This document shows positions 5,563 to 12,748 of a stretch of 20,991 nucleotides of DNA, piece by piece (within the stretch, counting starts at the first letter, position 1; each line of letters begins with the position of its first letter). The notes under the pieces were generated by a model, which had not been told where the DNA came from, did no database searches, and worked only from the letters and a program-made list of their open reading frames with translations. The stretch spans positions 1 through 20,991 of the forward strand of contig DAOVLS010000004.1 in NCBI GenBank assembly GCA_030631125.1, written 5' to 3'. The DNA is from Planctomycetales bacterium (GTDB lineage Bacteria > Planctomycetota > Phycisphaerae > SM23-33). Both the position numbers and the translations under genes were made by a program.

Positions 5563-6071
5563 TTTTCGCAGTCGCCATCGCAGGCGCGTGGTTTGTGTAT
5601 CGGAAGTTTAGAGAAAAAGGTCCGAGCGTCGGGCCTTTTCGTTTCGTGATAGCCGTATCAGAAAGAAAGGAAAACGGCATGGATATTTTGACTTACAAAG
5701 TGGGTCTGCCGGAGAGCACCTCCGGCGACGTGGTAAAGAAGGTGCTGACGATCAATCGCAGTACCGACGCCGACGGGAAACTCAAGATGGTCGAGACCGT
5801 CGATCTTGCCCCGAAAGCCGAGACCGTCGATGTCGAGGCCGCCGAAGGTTCGCAGGTCGATCTGTCGCTGGTGGCGATCGACAACGCCGGAAATGAATCA
5901 TCGCCGCCGGTCCGCAAAACCTTCCAGGCGAACGACACCGTCCCGCCGGAACTGACAGGCGAGATGACAGTCGAAGCCACCGCCGAGCGGACGGTCCCGG
6001 ACGAAAAACCGCCGGGCGAGGATGGCGACGGCGACGACGGCGAGTCGGACGATCCGCCGGCGGGCGATTAA
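5535..6071 (+). CDS. N-terminally anchored Fn3/Ig-like protein with a possible second start
   Basis: A 178-residue protein. Residues 4-21 are one membrane helix followed by YRKFREK. From residue 49 there is a beta-rich domain of Fn3/Ig-like character (ETVDVEAAEGSQVDLSLVAIDNAGNESSPP) and a long acidic tail of Asp, Gly, Glu and Pro. AAAGGA lies before the ATG at 5535. A second in-frame ATG at 5679 (MDILTYKVG) has its own strong site (AAAGG, eight bases upstream) and would give a 130-residue soluble form that begins exactly at the beta-rich domain. A terminator-like hairpin lies between the two starts. Such small beta domains occur in phage decoration and fibre proteins; the function here is unknown. 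Confidence 0.65.
   Translation: MAPFITAILIFAVAIAGAWFVYRKFREKGPSVGPFRFVIAVSERKENGMDILTYKVGLPESTSGDVVKKVLTINRSTDADGKLKMVETVDLAPKAETVDVEAAEGSQVDLSLVAIDNAGNESSPPVRKTFQANDTVPPELTGEMTVEATAERTVPDEKPPGEDGDGDDGESDDPPAGD
5615..5639 (+). terminator. Terminator-like hairpin inside a reading frame
   Basis: AAAAGGTCC pairs with GGGCCTTTT (nine pairs, one G-U) around a seven-base loop. The A-tract and T-tract at the stem ends are typical of intrinsic, often bidirectional, terminators. The stem is short and the T-run is only four bases, so efficiency would be modest. It lies 40 bases before the second start at 5679. Confidence 0.35.
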
Positions 6072-6090
6072 AAAGCCTTCCATGTGCAGG

Positions 6091-6110
6091 CCTGCCTGTC
6101 GGCAGGCAGG
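6091..6110. repeat. CCTGCCTG hairpin upstream of the tRNA
   Basis: A perfect 8-bp stem, CCTGCCTG with CAGGCAGG, closes a TCGG tetraloop, in the gap between the stop at 6071 and the tRNA. It resembles dispersed palindromic elements seen in many bacterial genomes. No T-run follows. Confidence 0.6.
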
Positions 6111-6179
6111 TCGGCGTGTCCGATGGGTCGCGGCGACGACCAGGCGGCTACGAAAGGCGTCGCCCGCGCCGACCATTAT

Positions 6180-6252
6180 CGCGGGGTAGAGCAGTGGTAT
6201 GCTCGCCGGGCTCATTACCCGGAGGTCGCAGGTTCGATCCCTGCCCCCGCTA
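6180..6252 (+). tRNA. tRNA-Met(CAT), initiator type
   Basis: A complete 73-base cloverleaf: acceptor CGCGGGG with CCCCGCT, D-stem GAGC/GCTC, anticodon stem CCGGG/CCCGG with loop CTCATTA, variable loop AGGTC, T-arm GCAGG-TTCGATC-CCTGC, discriminator A. It has initiator features: base 1 (C) faces base 72 (U) without a Watson-Crick pair, base pair 11-24 is A-U (purine-pyrimidine), and three consecutive G-C pairs lie at the bottom of the anticodon stem. The 3' CCA is not encoded. It sits between co-directional phage genes and is presumably cut from the operon transcript. It would allow formylmethionine initiation independent of the host pool. Confidence 0.92.
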
Positions 6253-6260
6253 GTGGAAAG

Positions 6261-6297
6261 ACCGGAATACCGGAAGGACCGGGAACCGGACCGGAAA
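6261..6297. repeat. ACCGGAATACCGGA microrepeat
   Basis: Degenerate tandem copies of ACCGGAA / ACCGGGA between the tRNA and the ribosome site of the next gene. A second cluster of the same family lies at 6529-6563 inside that gene. Confidence 0.7.
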
Positions 6298-6316
6298 AAG
6301 AAAGGAGCGAAGCGAC

Positions 6317-7174
6317 ATGACAGACACACAAACCCGCGAGCAGGCCGCCGATCCCACGGCCGCCGAACGGCTGATAACCATCCGACGGATGCAGTCCGGG
6401 ATCGACGACGCCGCGAAGGTCGTCGCCGATTGCAAGGAAGCACTCCACGACGCAAAGGAAACGTGGAATGTTCACGTGATGGAACTGGGCGACTTCATCC
6501 GCGACGGCTCGCTGCCGCTGTTTGACAGACCGGAGGACCGGAATACCGGAATACCGGAAACCGAACAGGACGAAGCATGGCGGACGATCCACCTGAGCGA
6601 ACTGACCGACCCGATCATCAAACCGGCGGTCCTGGCGAAACTCGCCAACGCCGGGATCGAAACTATCGGCGAGATGGCCGACAAAAAGACCTCCGACCTG
6701 CCCGCCTTGACCGATATTCCCGGAATCGGCGCCAAGGCCGCCGGGGACATAGATGACGCACTGGCGGCCTTTTGGACGAGATGGACAGACCAACAGAACG
6801 CCGAGGCCTACCAAGCAAGCATTCAGGAAATCCCGGCGTCGGCGATCAAATTGCCGAAGGATAAATCCTTCTTCGATTACTACTGCGGTTTGGTATTGGG
6901 TGAGGAAACGGGAATCCCCGCCAAGGTGGACGCCTTCGAACATGACGGATTTCTCTACACCATCGCTAGCGCCAACGGTGGCGAGGACGCCCAAAAGACC
7001 GCCGAAGCGTGGGCCTTGATACCCAAGGGCAACTACGGTCCCCCGTCCAGAAACGCTGGACCACACCCGACAGACCCTTGGATGGGCTACGAAGGACGGG
7101 TCGTCGTCTTCAACGATAAAAAGATGGTTATGACCGGCGAGGTGCGGATTGTTCTTGAAGATAGTAGCCAGTAG
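6317..7174 (+). CDS. Hypothetical phage protein with helix-hairpin-helix region
   Basis: A 285-residue protein. The N-terminal 60 residues are a probable coiled coil. Residues about 105-152 (KLANAGIETIGEM, then LTDIPGIGAKAAGDIDDAL) match a helix-hairpin-helix of the kind in the RNA polymerase alpha C-terminal domain, which binds DNA. The C-terminal 120 residues are beta-rich and unrecognised. Residues about 71-84 (PEDRNTGIPETEQ) are encoded by the ACCGGAAT microrepeat, an insertion in the linker. AAAGGAG is nine bases before the ATG. Codon use matches the neighbouring genes. Function unknown. Confidence 0.7.
   Translation: MTDTQTREQAADPTAAERLITIRRMQSGIDDAAKVVADCKEALHDAKETWNVHVMELGDFIRDGSLPLFDRPEDRNTGIPETEQDEAWRTIHLSELTDPIIKPAVLAKLANAGIETIGEMADKKTSDLPALTDIPGIGAKAAGDIDDALAAFWTRWTDQQNAEAYQASIQEIPASAIKLPKDKSFFDYYCGLVLGEETGIPAKVDAFEHDGFLYTIASANGGEDAQKTAEAWALIPKGNYGPPSRNAGPHPTDPWMGYEGRVVVFNDKKMVMTGEVRIVLEDSSQ
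6529..6563. repeat. ACCGGAATACCGGA microrepeat inside a coding region
   Basis: Four to five units of the family also found at 6261-6297, here in frame and translated as part of a protein linker. Unit length is 7-9 bases. Confidence 0.65.
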
Positions 7175-7214
7175 CCAGGAGCCGGGAGTCGGGAAAAACA
7201 GACTACTGGCTACT
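7163..7214. repeat. TAGCCAGTAGCC microrepeat with 12-bp inverted arms
   Basis: AGTAGCCAGTAG at 7163-7174 is exactly complementary to 7203-7214, and related AGCC/GGCT units run on to about 7230. The stop codon of the upstream gene lies in the left arm, and AAAGGAG of the next gene follows directly. It could fold as a hairpin in the mRNA at the junction. Confidence 0.7.
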
Positions 7215-7245
7215 GACTACCGGCTACCAGAAAGGAGCGTGCGAA

Positions 7246-7464
7246 ATGAAAAGTACGTATCGGGACAAAATCGACCTCGGCGGCCTCGCAATCCAGATCA
7301 GCATCGTCGATGAGGATGGCGGCGCGCACGTGGAGGTCTGGCCGGAATTCGACGACGAAGATCGACTCCCGCCGGGGCTGAAAGACACGATCGCAGCCTG
7401 GTGCTCGACAGACCAGGCGCAAAACTGGGCGATGAAACAGGACCCGTCTTCGTCAGAGGACTGA
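7246..7464 (+). CDS. Small acidic hypothetical protein
   Basis: A 72-residue acidic protein, predicted strands first (IDLGGLAIQISIVDEDGG) and a helical C-terminus. AAAGGAG precedes the ATG by about nine bases. It lies between two microrepeat junctions, 71 bp after the HhH protein and 67 bp before the Gp37/Gp68 gene. No family is recognised. Good ribosome site and G/C-rich third codon positions support it as a gene. Confidence 0.6.
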   Translation: MKSTYRDKIDLGGLAIQISIVDEDGGAHVEVWPEFDDEDRLPPGLKDTIAAWCSTDQAQNWAMKQDPSSSED

Positions 7465-7481
7465 CTACGCCGTGGCAGGCC

Positions 7482-7511
7482 CGAATTACTAATTACGAAT
7501 TACTAATTACC
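7482..7511. repeat. AATTACTAATTACG microrepeat
   Basis: Tandem degenerate AATTACT/AATTACG units in the gap before the gene at 7532. The sequence differs from the other junction families but is of the same style (7-base period). A related AATTGGTAATTGG cluster lies at 19189-19219. Confidence 0.7.
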
Positions 7512-7531
7512 AAAAAAGAACGAAGCGACAC

Positions 7532-8617
7532 ATGAATAAAACCAAGATTGAATGGACGGATTACACTTCCAATCCCATCCGGGCTGAGCGGATCAGCGAC
7601 GGTAAGCGCGGGCACTACTGCACCAAGGTCGGAGACGGATGCCTCCATTGTTATTCAGAGGTGCTGAATAATCGCTTCGGAACCCGCCTGAACTACACAG
7701 CCGAAAACGCCGACAAGGTTCGCTTCATCCTCGACGAAAAAGAACTGCTGAAAATCCTCCGCACAAAAAAAACGGGAATACAAATCTTCATCTGCGACAT
7801 GACGGACATTTTCCATCCCGGCGTGCCGTTTGAGTTCGTCGATAGGATACTCGCCGTTGCAGCCCTGCGCCCGGACCTGACCTTCCAAATCCTCACGAAG
7901 CGACCGGGGCGAATGCTGGAATTCTACGCTCAGTGCGACCCGAAGTGTATGCCCCTGTTTCTCAAGAACGTCGCAAGTATAAGCCTGAAAATAGATCACA
8001 AACGCTACACCGAGGCTGAATGCAAATGGCCGCTGCCGAACGTCTGGCTCGGCACGTCCGCCAGCAACCAACCGGAACTCGATAAAAACGCGGAAGCCCT
8101 ACTCCAATGCCCCGCCACCGTGCGATTCGTGAGCATCGAGCCGATGCTGGGGCCGGTGATTATGGATAGGCGGAATTTGATCGCAGATGAAACTTATTGG
8201 GATTATTTGCGAGGCGAAAAGGGGCCTACCTGCCAACACAGGGTCATACAACCAGAAAAAACCTCATCGCTCGATTGGGTAATTGTCGGTGGCGAGACAG
8301 GCCCGGGCGCGAGGCCGATGCACCCCGACTGGGCGCGAAGCGTCCGCGACCAATGCGTCGCGGCTGGCGTGCCATTCTTCTTCAAACAATGGGGGGAGTG
8401 GATGCCGGGATGGATCAACGACCGTGGAATGGTGGATTGGCAAAACGGAACTGACAGCGATCGCCACGCGCTTCCTGAAATCGACGGCGCTGGCCTCAGC
8501 TTCGTTGGGTGGGAGGATGGATCAGTATCTCAACGCGTCGGTAAGAAGAAGGCCGGGCGACTGCTTGACGAAATGGAATGGAGCGAGATGCCCATACAGA
8601 CAGGGACTGGGGATTAG
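7532..8617 (+). CDS. Phage Gp37/Gp68 (DUF5131) family protein
   Basis: A 361-residue protein with the conserved features of the phage Gp37/Gp68 family: start MNKTKIEWTDYTSNPI, a three-Cys cluster at Cys30, Cys37 and Cys40 (CTKVGDGCLHCY), FICDMTDIFHPGVP, LTKRPGRM, NVWLGTSASNQ, RFVSIEPMLGPV, DWVIVGGETGPGARPMHPDW and FFFKQWGEW. The family is found in phages and islands; the cysteine cluster suggests a metal or iron-sulphur site and a radical-SAM-like fold has been suspected, but its reaction is not established to my knowledge. It is followed by two DNA methylases, so a role in DNA modification is possible. The stop codon lies inside a GGGACTGGGGATTAGG repeat, so the last few residues (QTGTGD) are repeat-derived. 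Confidence 0.9.
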   Translation: MNKTKIEWTDYTSNPIRAERISDGKRGHYCTKVGDGCLHCYSEVLNNRFGTRLNYTAENADKVRFILDEKELLKILRTKKTGIQIFICDMTDIFHPGVPFEFVDRILAVAALRPDLTFQILTKRPGRMLEFYAQCDPKCMPLFLKNVASISLKIDHKRYTEAECKWPLPNVWLGTSASNQPELDKNAEALLQCPATVRFVSIEPMLGPVIMDRRNLIADETYWDYLRGEKGPTCQHRVIQPEKTSSLDWVIVGGETGPGARPMHPDWARSVRDQCVAAGVPFFFKQWGEWMPGWINDRGMVDWQNGTDSDRHALPEIDGAGLSFVGWEDGSVSQRVGKKKAGRLLDEMEWSEMPIQTGTGD

Positions 8618-8670
8618 GGACTTGGGACTAGGAAAATTGGAAATTGGAAATTGACAATTGGAAATTGAAT
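8599..8670. repeat. Two adjoining microrepeat families: GGGACTNGGGA and AAATTGGAAATTG
   Basis: Bases 8602-8632 hold GGGACT / GGGATTA units, including the stop codon of the upstream gene. Bases 8633-8670 hold tandem AAATTGG/AAATTGAC units. They fill the whole gap to the adenine methylase at 8679. Confidence 0.75.
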
Positions 8671-8678
8671 AGCCACGG

Positions 8679-9599
8679 ATGGCAACGGACACAGACAAAC
8701 CGACTTGTCAGGGCGTAGCCGAGCGAAGCCCGATCATCAAAGCGATAGCCCCCTGGTTCGGCGGTAAGCGGACGATGGCTCCGCGCATAGTCGACGAACT
8801 CGGAGAGCACCGATCCTACTGGGAACCGTTCTGCGGTGGGCTGTCCGTCGTCATGGTGAAGCCGCCGTGCCGGATGGAAACGGTCAATGACCTGAACGGC
8901 GACATCATCAACCTTGCCCGTTGCGTAGCGGACCCGACCGTTGGACCTCAACTTTATCGGCAACTCCGGCGCATCATCTTCCACGAAGATTTCCTCAAAT
9001 ACTCCGCCGACTACATCAACATCGCCCCGCCACAAGAGAGTCCGATGGACGCACAGAGAGCGATGCACTACTTCATTTGCTGCTGGATGGGCATCAGCGG
9101 ACTGATAGGCGTGAAGGGCTACAAGATGCGACTGGCCCGCCGCTACACGAACAAGGGCGGCCATGCCGCGACCCGCTGGAACGGAGCCGTAGCCAGCATC
9201 CCCGCCTGGCGGCGACGATTGCGTAACGTAACGATTACCCGGATGGACGGTTTTGAGATGCTTGAAAAAATCGGCGATGAAGCCGATGCCGCTATCTACT
9301 GCGACCCGCCGTACATTGAAAAGGGGAGCAAGTATCTTCACGATTTCGAGGAGGCCGACCACATCCGTCTGGCCGGATTACTCGGCCGATTCACAAAGGC
9401 TCGTGTCGTGGTCAGTTACTATGACCACCCCTCACTAAAAGCGCTCTATCCGAACTGGACGAAGATTTACATCGAGGTGAGCAAGGCAACTGCGCACGCG
9501 GGGCGGCGAGGAAGTCAGCAAACGCGGGCTACGGAAGTGCTCCTGATCAACGGACCGAGTTACACGAACGCGAAAACGGAAGGCGGATTGTTTGCATGA
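8679..9599 (+). CDS. D12-class DNA adenine-N6 methyltransferase (Dam-like)
   Basis: A 306-residue protein of the alpha (D12) class. APWFGGKR at residues 24-31 is the N-terminal cofactor-binding motif, EPFCGG at 49-54 is motif I with the AdoMet site, and DPPY at 209-212 is the catalytic motif IV. It transfers methyl from AdoMet to N6 of adenine. The target is not readable from sequence; it may be GATC as in relatives. The stop overlaps the start of the cytosine methylase by four bases (ATGA), so the two are made together. It probably protects phage DNA from restriction or alters its regulation. Confidence 0.93.
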   Translation: MATDTDKPTCQGVAERSPIIKAIAPWFGGKRTMAPRIVDELGEHRSYWEPFCGGLSVVMVKPPCRMETVNDLNGDIINLARCVADPTVGPQLYRQLRRIIFHEDFLKYSADYINIAPPQESPMDAQRAMHYFICCWMGISGLIGVKGYKMRLARRYTNKGGHAATRWNGAVASIPAWRRRLRNVTITRMDGFEMLEKIGDEADAAIYCDPPYIEKGSKYLHDFEEADHIRLAGLLGRFTKARVVVSYYDHPSLKALYPNWTKIYIEVSKATAHAGRRGSQQTRATEVLLINGPSYTNAKTEGGLFA

Positions 9600-11143
9600 A
9601 ATTATTCAGGCCTGAACAACTGGCGGGCGATCTGACCGGCGACGGCCATGAACTCATAATCGATTCGTTCGCAGGGGCCGGCGGGGCGTCGCTCGGCATC
9701 GAGGCCGCCATCGGCAGGCCGGTTGACATCGCAATCAACCATGACGCCTACGCCATCGAGATGCACAAACTGAATCATCCACGGACGCTTCATTATTGCG
9801 AGAACATCTGGGACGTCAATCCGCTGCAAGCAACCAGGGGCCGACCGGTCGGTCTGCTGTGGGCCTCGCCGGACTGCAAACACTTTTCCAAGGCCAAGGG
9901 CGGCAAGCCCGTCGAGAAGCGTATCCGCGGCCTTGCGTGGGTCGTCCTGCGATGGATGGCGATGGTCCGCCCACGCATCGTGATTCTGGAGAACGTCGAG
10001 GAGTTTCAGGGCTGGGGGCCGCTGCGGGCCGACAACAGCATCGATACCGACCGGAAGGGCCGCACCTTCGACAGTTTCATTCGACAGATTCGCGGACACG
10101 GCTACGACGTCGAATGGCGGGTGCTGAACGCCGCCGACTACGGAGCGCCGACGTCACGGTCCCGGTTGTTCCTCGTCGCCCGCTGCGACAACGAACCGAT
10201 TACCTGGCCGGAACGCTCGCACGGGCCGGGACGCAAACCATACCACACCGCAGCCGAGTGCATCGACTGGTCAATACCCTGCCACAGCATCTTCCTGACC
10301 GACGGCGTGGCCCGGAAGGTCGGCGTTCGCCGTCCACTGGCCGAAAACACGATGCGACGGATCGCCAACGGCCTGCGGAAATACGTGATCGAGGCAAAAG
10401 AGCCGTTCATCGTGACCATAAACCACAGCGGCAAGGAATTCCGGGGCCAGGGATTAGGCGAACCGTTCAGGACGATCACCGCCTCCCGCGACGCCCACGG
10501 CCTGGTGATGCCATATCTGTCAAAGTACTACGGTAACGGCGTCCTGGGCCAACAAGTTGACGGGCCATTGGGAACGATTACTTCTATCGACCATCATGGC
10601 CTCGTCTCGGCGTTCCTGTCGAAGTACCACGGCCCCAGGCCTGGAGGCGATGGGGCCAGGGCCAGCAAACCCGATGAACCGATCAAGACGTTGGACACGT
10701 CCAACCGCTTTGGCCTGGTATCGGCCTTCCTGACCAAGTATCGCGGGACGTGCGAACACGGCCAGGCGATGAACGGCCCCATGCCGACGATCACCGCCGG
10801 CGGCTATCACCTCGCCGAGGTCCGGGCGTTCCTCGTGAAGTACTACAGCAACGGCGGTCAGGATCAGCCGGTTGACAGACCGTTGGACACAATTACCGCC
10901 CGCGCCCGCTACGGCCTGGTGACGGTCGCGGGCATCGAATATCAAATCATCGACATTGGCCTGCGAATGCTCCAGCCGGACGAACTGAAACGCGCCCAGA
11001 TGGGCCGGTTCGCTTCTCGGTGCCGGTTGACGGGACCGAAATACAGACAGATTTCCGCGATTGGGAATTCAGTTTGCCCCGAACTGGCAGAGACATTGGT
11101 AAAGGCGAATTATTCCGCCGCTAGAAGAAAGGAGGTTGGCTAA
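9596..11143 (+). CDS. C5-cytosine DNA methyltransferase
   Basis: A 515-residue protein. Motif I is FAGAGG (25-30); motif IV is SPDCKHFSKAKGG with catalytic Cys94, the phage-type variant of the usual PCQ; motif VI is ENVEEF (122-127); motif VIII is seen in YGAPTSRSRLFLV; and motif X in ISAIGNSVCPELA near the end. The enzyme methylates C5 of cytosine. Between motifs VIII and X, where the target-recognition part lies, are about five copies of a 40-residue unit ending GLV..FLSKYYG (10405-10935). It is coupled to the adenine methylase by a four-base overlap and followed directly by the gene at 11144. Confidence 0.93.
   Translation: MKLFRPEQLAGDLTGDGHELIIDSFAGAGGASLGIEAAIGRPVDIAINHDAYAIEMHKLNHPRTLHYCENIWDVNPLQATRGRPVGLLWASPDCKHFSKAKGGKPVEKRIRGLAWVVLRWMAMVRPRIVILENVEEFQGWGPLRADNSIDTDRKGRTFDSFIRQIRGHGYDVEWRVLNAADYGAPTSRSRLFLVARCDNEPITWPERSHGPGRKPYHTAAECIDWSIPCHSIFLTDGVARKVGVRRPLAENTMRRIANGLRKYVIEAKEPFIVTINHSGKEFRGQGLGEPFRTITASRDAHGLVMPYLSKYYGNGVLGQQVDGPLGTITSIDHHGLVSAFLSKYHGPRPGGDGARASKPDEPIKTLDTSNRFGLVSAFLTKYRGTCEHGQAMNGPMPTITAGGYHLAEVRAFLVKYYSNGGQDQPVDRPLDTITARARYGLVTVAGIEYQIIDIGLRMLQPDELKRAQMGRFASRCRLTGPKYRQISAIGNSVCPELAETLVKANYSAARRKEVG
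10405..10935 (+). repeat. Five protein-level repeats in the target-recognition region of the C5 methylase
   Basis: Each unit reads roughly as (V/E)(D/G)(G/E)P...TIT..D..GLV..FLSKY(Y/H)G. Copies end at the segments PYLSKYYGNG, AFLSKYHG, AFLTKYRG, AFLVKYYSNG and a final GLVTVAGIEY. Divergence at the DNA level is considerable, so they are old or under selection to vary. Confidence 0.7.
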
Positions 11144-11725
11144 ATGACCAACAAAAAAGAAACATCACCGGCGATTCAGTTGCTTGATCTGGTCTGGAAA
11201 AACAGCGTTGCTGTTACAGGATTTTCGTGGGACAGGCTGAATCGGTCCATGTCGTCAGCCTTGTCGCTGGTGATTGATTCGGGCATGAGATTCGATCCCG
11301 GAGACTTCGCGGTAATTCTGGAAAAGTACCGGATGCACTGCTGGTGCGGTATGGACGGTGGGCTTGCAGAAAGTTTTTACACGCTGGCGGTGATCACAGA
11401 CAACATTTCTGCGGCGCAGAGTTTTGAGGCGTGGAAGGGGCGGAAGCCGTTCATCGCCGACCATATTGAGCCGCCGGAGTGGGGGCACGGCGTCCCCCGC
11501 GCATGGAGCCGCAAGCGCGGCCGACTGGCGGTACGCTTTACGTTCCCGTGGAATGGAGAGACGGTCAAGGTAACGACTTTTGCCGAGGACAGCAGCCATC
11601 TTGTCGCGTGCTCCTATCATCCCCAGACAGAAAAAGCCCCCTACGCCACCGCCAAAATCAAACACCGGTACAAAATCACGATCAAGGACATCCGCAAAAG
11701 CCGAGCAGAAAGGCGGACTAACTGA
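11144..11725 (+). CDS. Hypothetical protein
   Basis: A 193-residue protein of mixed alpha/beta character, not recognised. Notable pieces are MHCWCGMDGG near residue 64 and a basic C-terminus (KIKHRYKITIKDIRKSRAERR). It has the best ribosome site of the region (AAAGGAGG, eight bases before ATG), and its ATG follows the methylase stop without a gap. It lies between the methylases and two nuclease-like proteins, so it may belong to that modification/nuclease group, but no motif proves it. Confidence 0.7.
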   Translation: MTNKKETSPAIQLLDLVWKNSVAVTGFSWDRLNRSMSSALSLVIDSGMRFDPGDFAVILEKYRMHCWCGMDGGLAESFYTLAVITDNISAAQSFEAWKGRKPFIADHIEPPEWGHGVPRAWSRKRGRLAVRFTFPWNGETVKVTTFAEDSSHLVACSYHPQTEKAPYATAKIKHRYKITIKDIRKSRAERRTN

Positions 11726-12550
11726 ATGGCCATTGTAGAGAAAACATCGCCGGTGCAGAACGGGGCCGAACTCGACAAAAACAAGACGCCCCTGACACAC
11801 AGGATCACGGCGGTCGCGGTGGACCATCTTGACAGGATGGGATTCAAGCCCGTCGAAACCGAGGTCCCCGTCGCAGATGGATGGGTGGCGGACGTGGCGT
11901 CGTTCATTTATCCCACACCGACCGAAGCCAGGAAACTCAAACTGATTGAGGGAAGGTCGCAGGAATATCGCGAACTCCAATTCCGCCACGGTCCAATGCT
12001 TACGGCACTTGTGGAAGTAAAAATCAGTCGCTCCGACTTTACCAAAGACGAACAACGCAAATTCCGCAATCCGTACCCGCCCGCTCACCTGTGCTACCTG
12101 GCGTATCCGACCGGTCTTCTCGATGAGGAAGAAATCCCAAGAGGCTGGATCGGTCTGGTTATGAGTAAAAACGGAGAGCGGGTTACAAAAGTATGTCGGC
12201 CCTGGGGGATGGAGCCGTATCCGCAGCCCGCTGGCGACGTGGCCGACTTCATCGCCCAGGTCGCTATCCGCAGGGACCATCGCACACGGCATAAGGCCCT
12301 GCGAGAGTTGAGACGGGCGTACAACGCGAAGCAAACAAACGACCGCAAGGTCGGAAGAATATCCAGCGTGATCAGCGCCTTGACTGAAGCCCTGACGAAT
12401 GACTCCGCCCACGCCGACAAAACCATGACCGAAATACTGGAGTGGTTCGGCTTGCGCGATATGCCTAATTACATCCAGAAGCAAGTGGCCACGCTGGAAG
12501 GAATCCGAAAACAGATCGCAGAGCAACGGAAGGGGAAGCGGACGGGCTGA
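11726..12550 (+). CDS. PD-(D/E)XK nuclease-like protein, MmcB-like
   Basis: A 274-residue protein. The N-terminal 130 residues fit a PD-(D/E)XK nuclease of the MmcB-like type: Asp56 in DGWVADVASF and Glu97-Val-Lys99 in ALVEVKISRSDF are the likely metal-binding and catalytic residues, followed by a conserved AHLCYLAYPTGLL strand. The C-terminal half is helical and basic. MmcB-like proteins are associated with DNA repair; phage relatives may cut or process DNA. The start follows the preceding stop directly. The motif ALVEVKISRSDF is closely echoed by FEVKVSRRDW in the protein two genes downstream, so the two are probably related. Confidence 0.75.
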   Translation: MAIVEKTSPVQNGAELDKNKTPLTHRITAVAVDHLDRMGFKPVETEVPVADGWVADVASFIYPTPTEARKLKLIEGRSQEYRELQFRHGPMLTALVEVKISRSDFTKDEQRKFRNPYPPAHLCYLAYPTGLLDEEEIPRGWIGLVMSKNGERVTKVCRPWGMEPYPQPAGDVADFIAQVAIRRDHRTRHKALRELRRAYNAKQTNDRKVGRISSVISALTEALTNDSAHADKTMTEILEWFGLRDMPNYIQKQVATLEGIRKQIAEQRKGKRTG

Positions 12551-12748
12551 ATGAGCGGCGAATACGAAAACACGCGGCGGATTCGTTACGACAACGGGAT
12601 GCAATTTGTCCCGGTCTGCGAAAAGTGCGGGCGATTCGTCAAGGCCGACGAATCTATCGGTTTCGACCCGCTCGGACAGCCCAATGTCCCTAACGCGACA
12701 TGTAGCAAGTGCGGCCGAACCATGATGATATTTGAGGGATATTTCTGA
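12551..12748 (+). CDS. Small zinc-ribbon protein
   Basis: A 65-residue protein with two CxxC pairs (CEKC at 23-26 and CSKC at 51-54), a classic zinc ribbon spanning most of the chain. Its ATG follows the stop of the first nuclease-like gene directly, and its stop overlaps the ATG of the second (TGATG). It is thus made together with two PD-(D/E)XK proteins and may act as their DNA- or protein-binding partner. That role is inferred only from position. Confidence 0.7.
   Translation: MSGEYENTRRIRYDNGMQFVPVCEKCGRFVKADESIGFDPLGQPNVPNATCSKCGRTMMIFEGYF

Noticed and set aside
6215..7066. A 283-codon minus-strand frame across the tRNA and the HhH gene.
   Set aside because: It ends inside the tRNA and opposes a gene with a strong ribosome site; composition looks like an antisense shadow.
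11255..12604. A 449-codon open frame on the minus strand.
   Set aside because: Antisense to the hypothetical gene at 11144 and the PD-(D/E)XK gene at 11726, with no recognisable domain.
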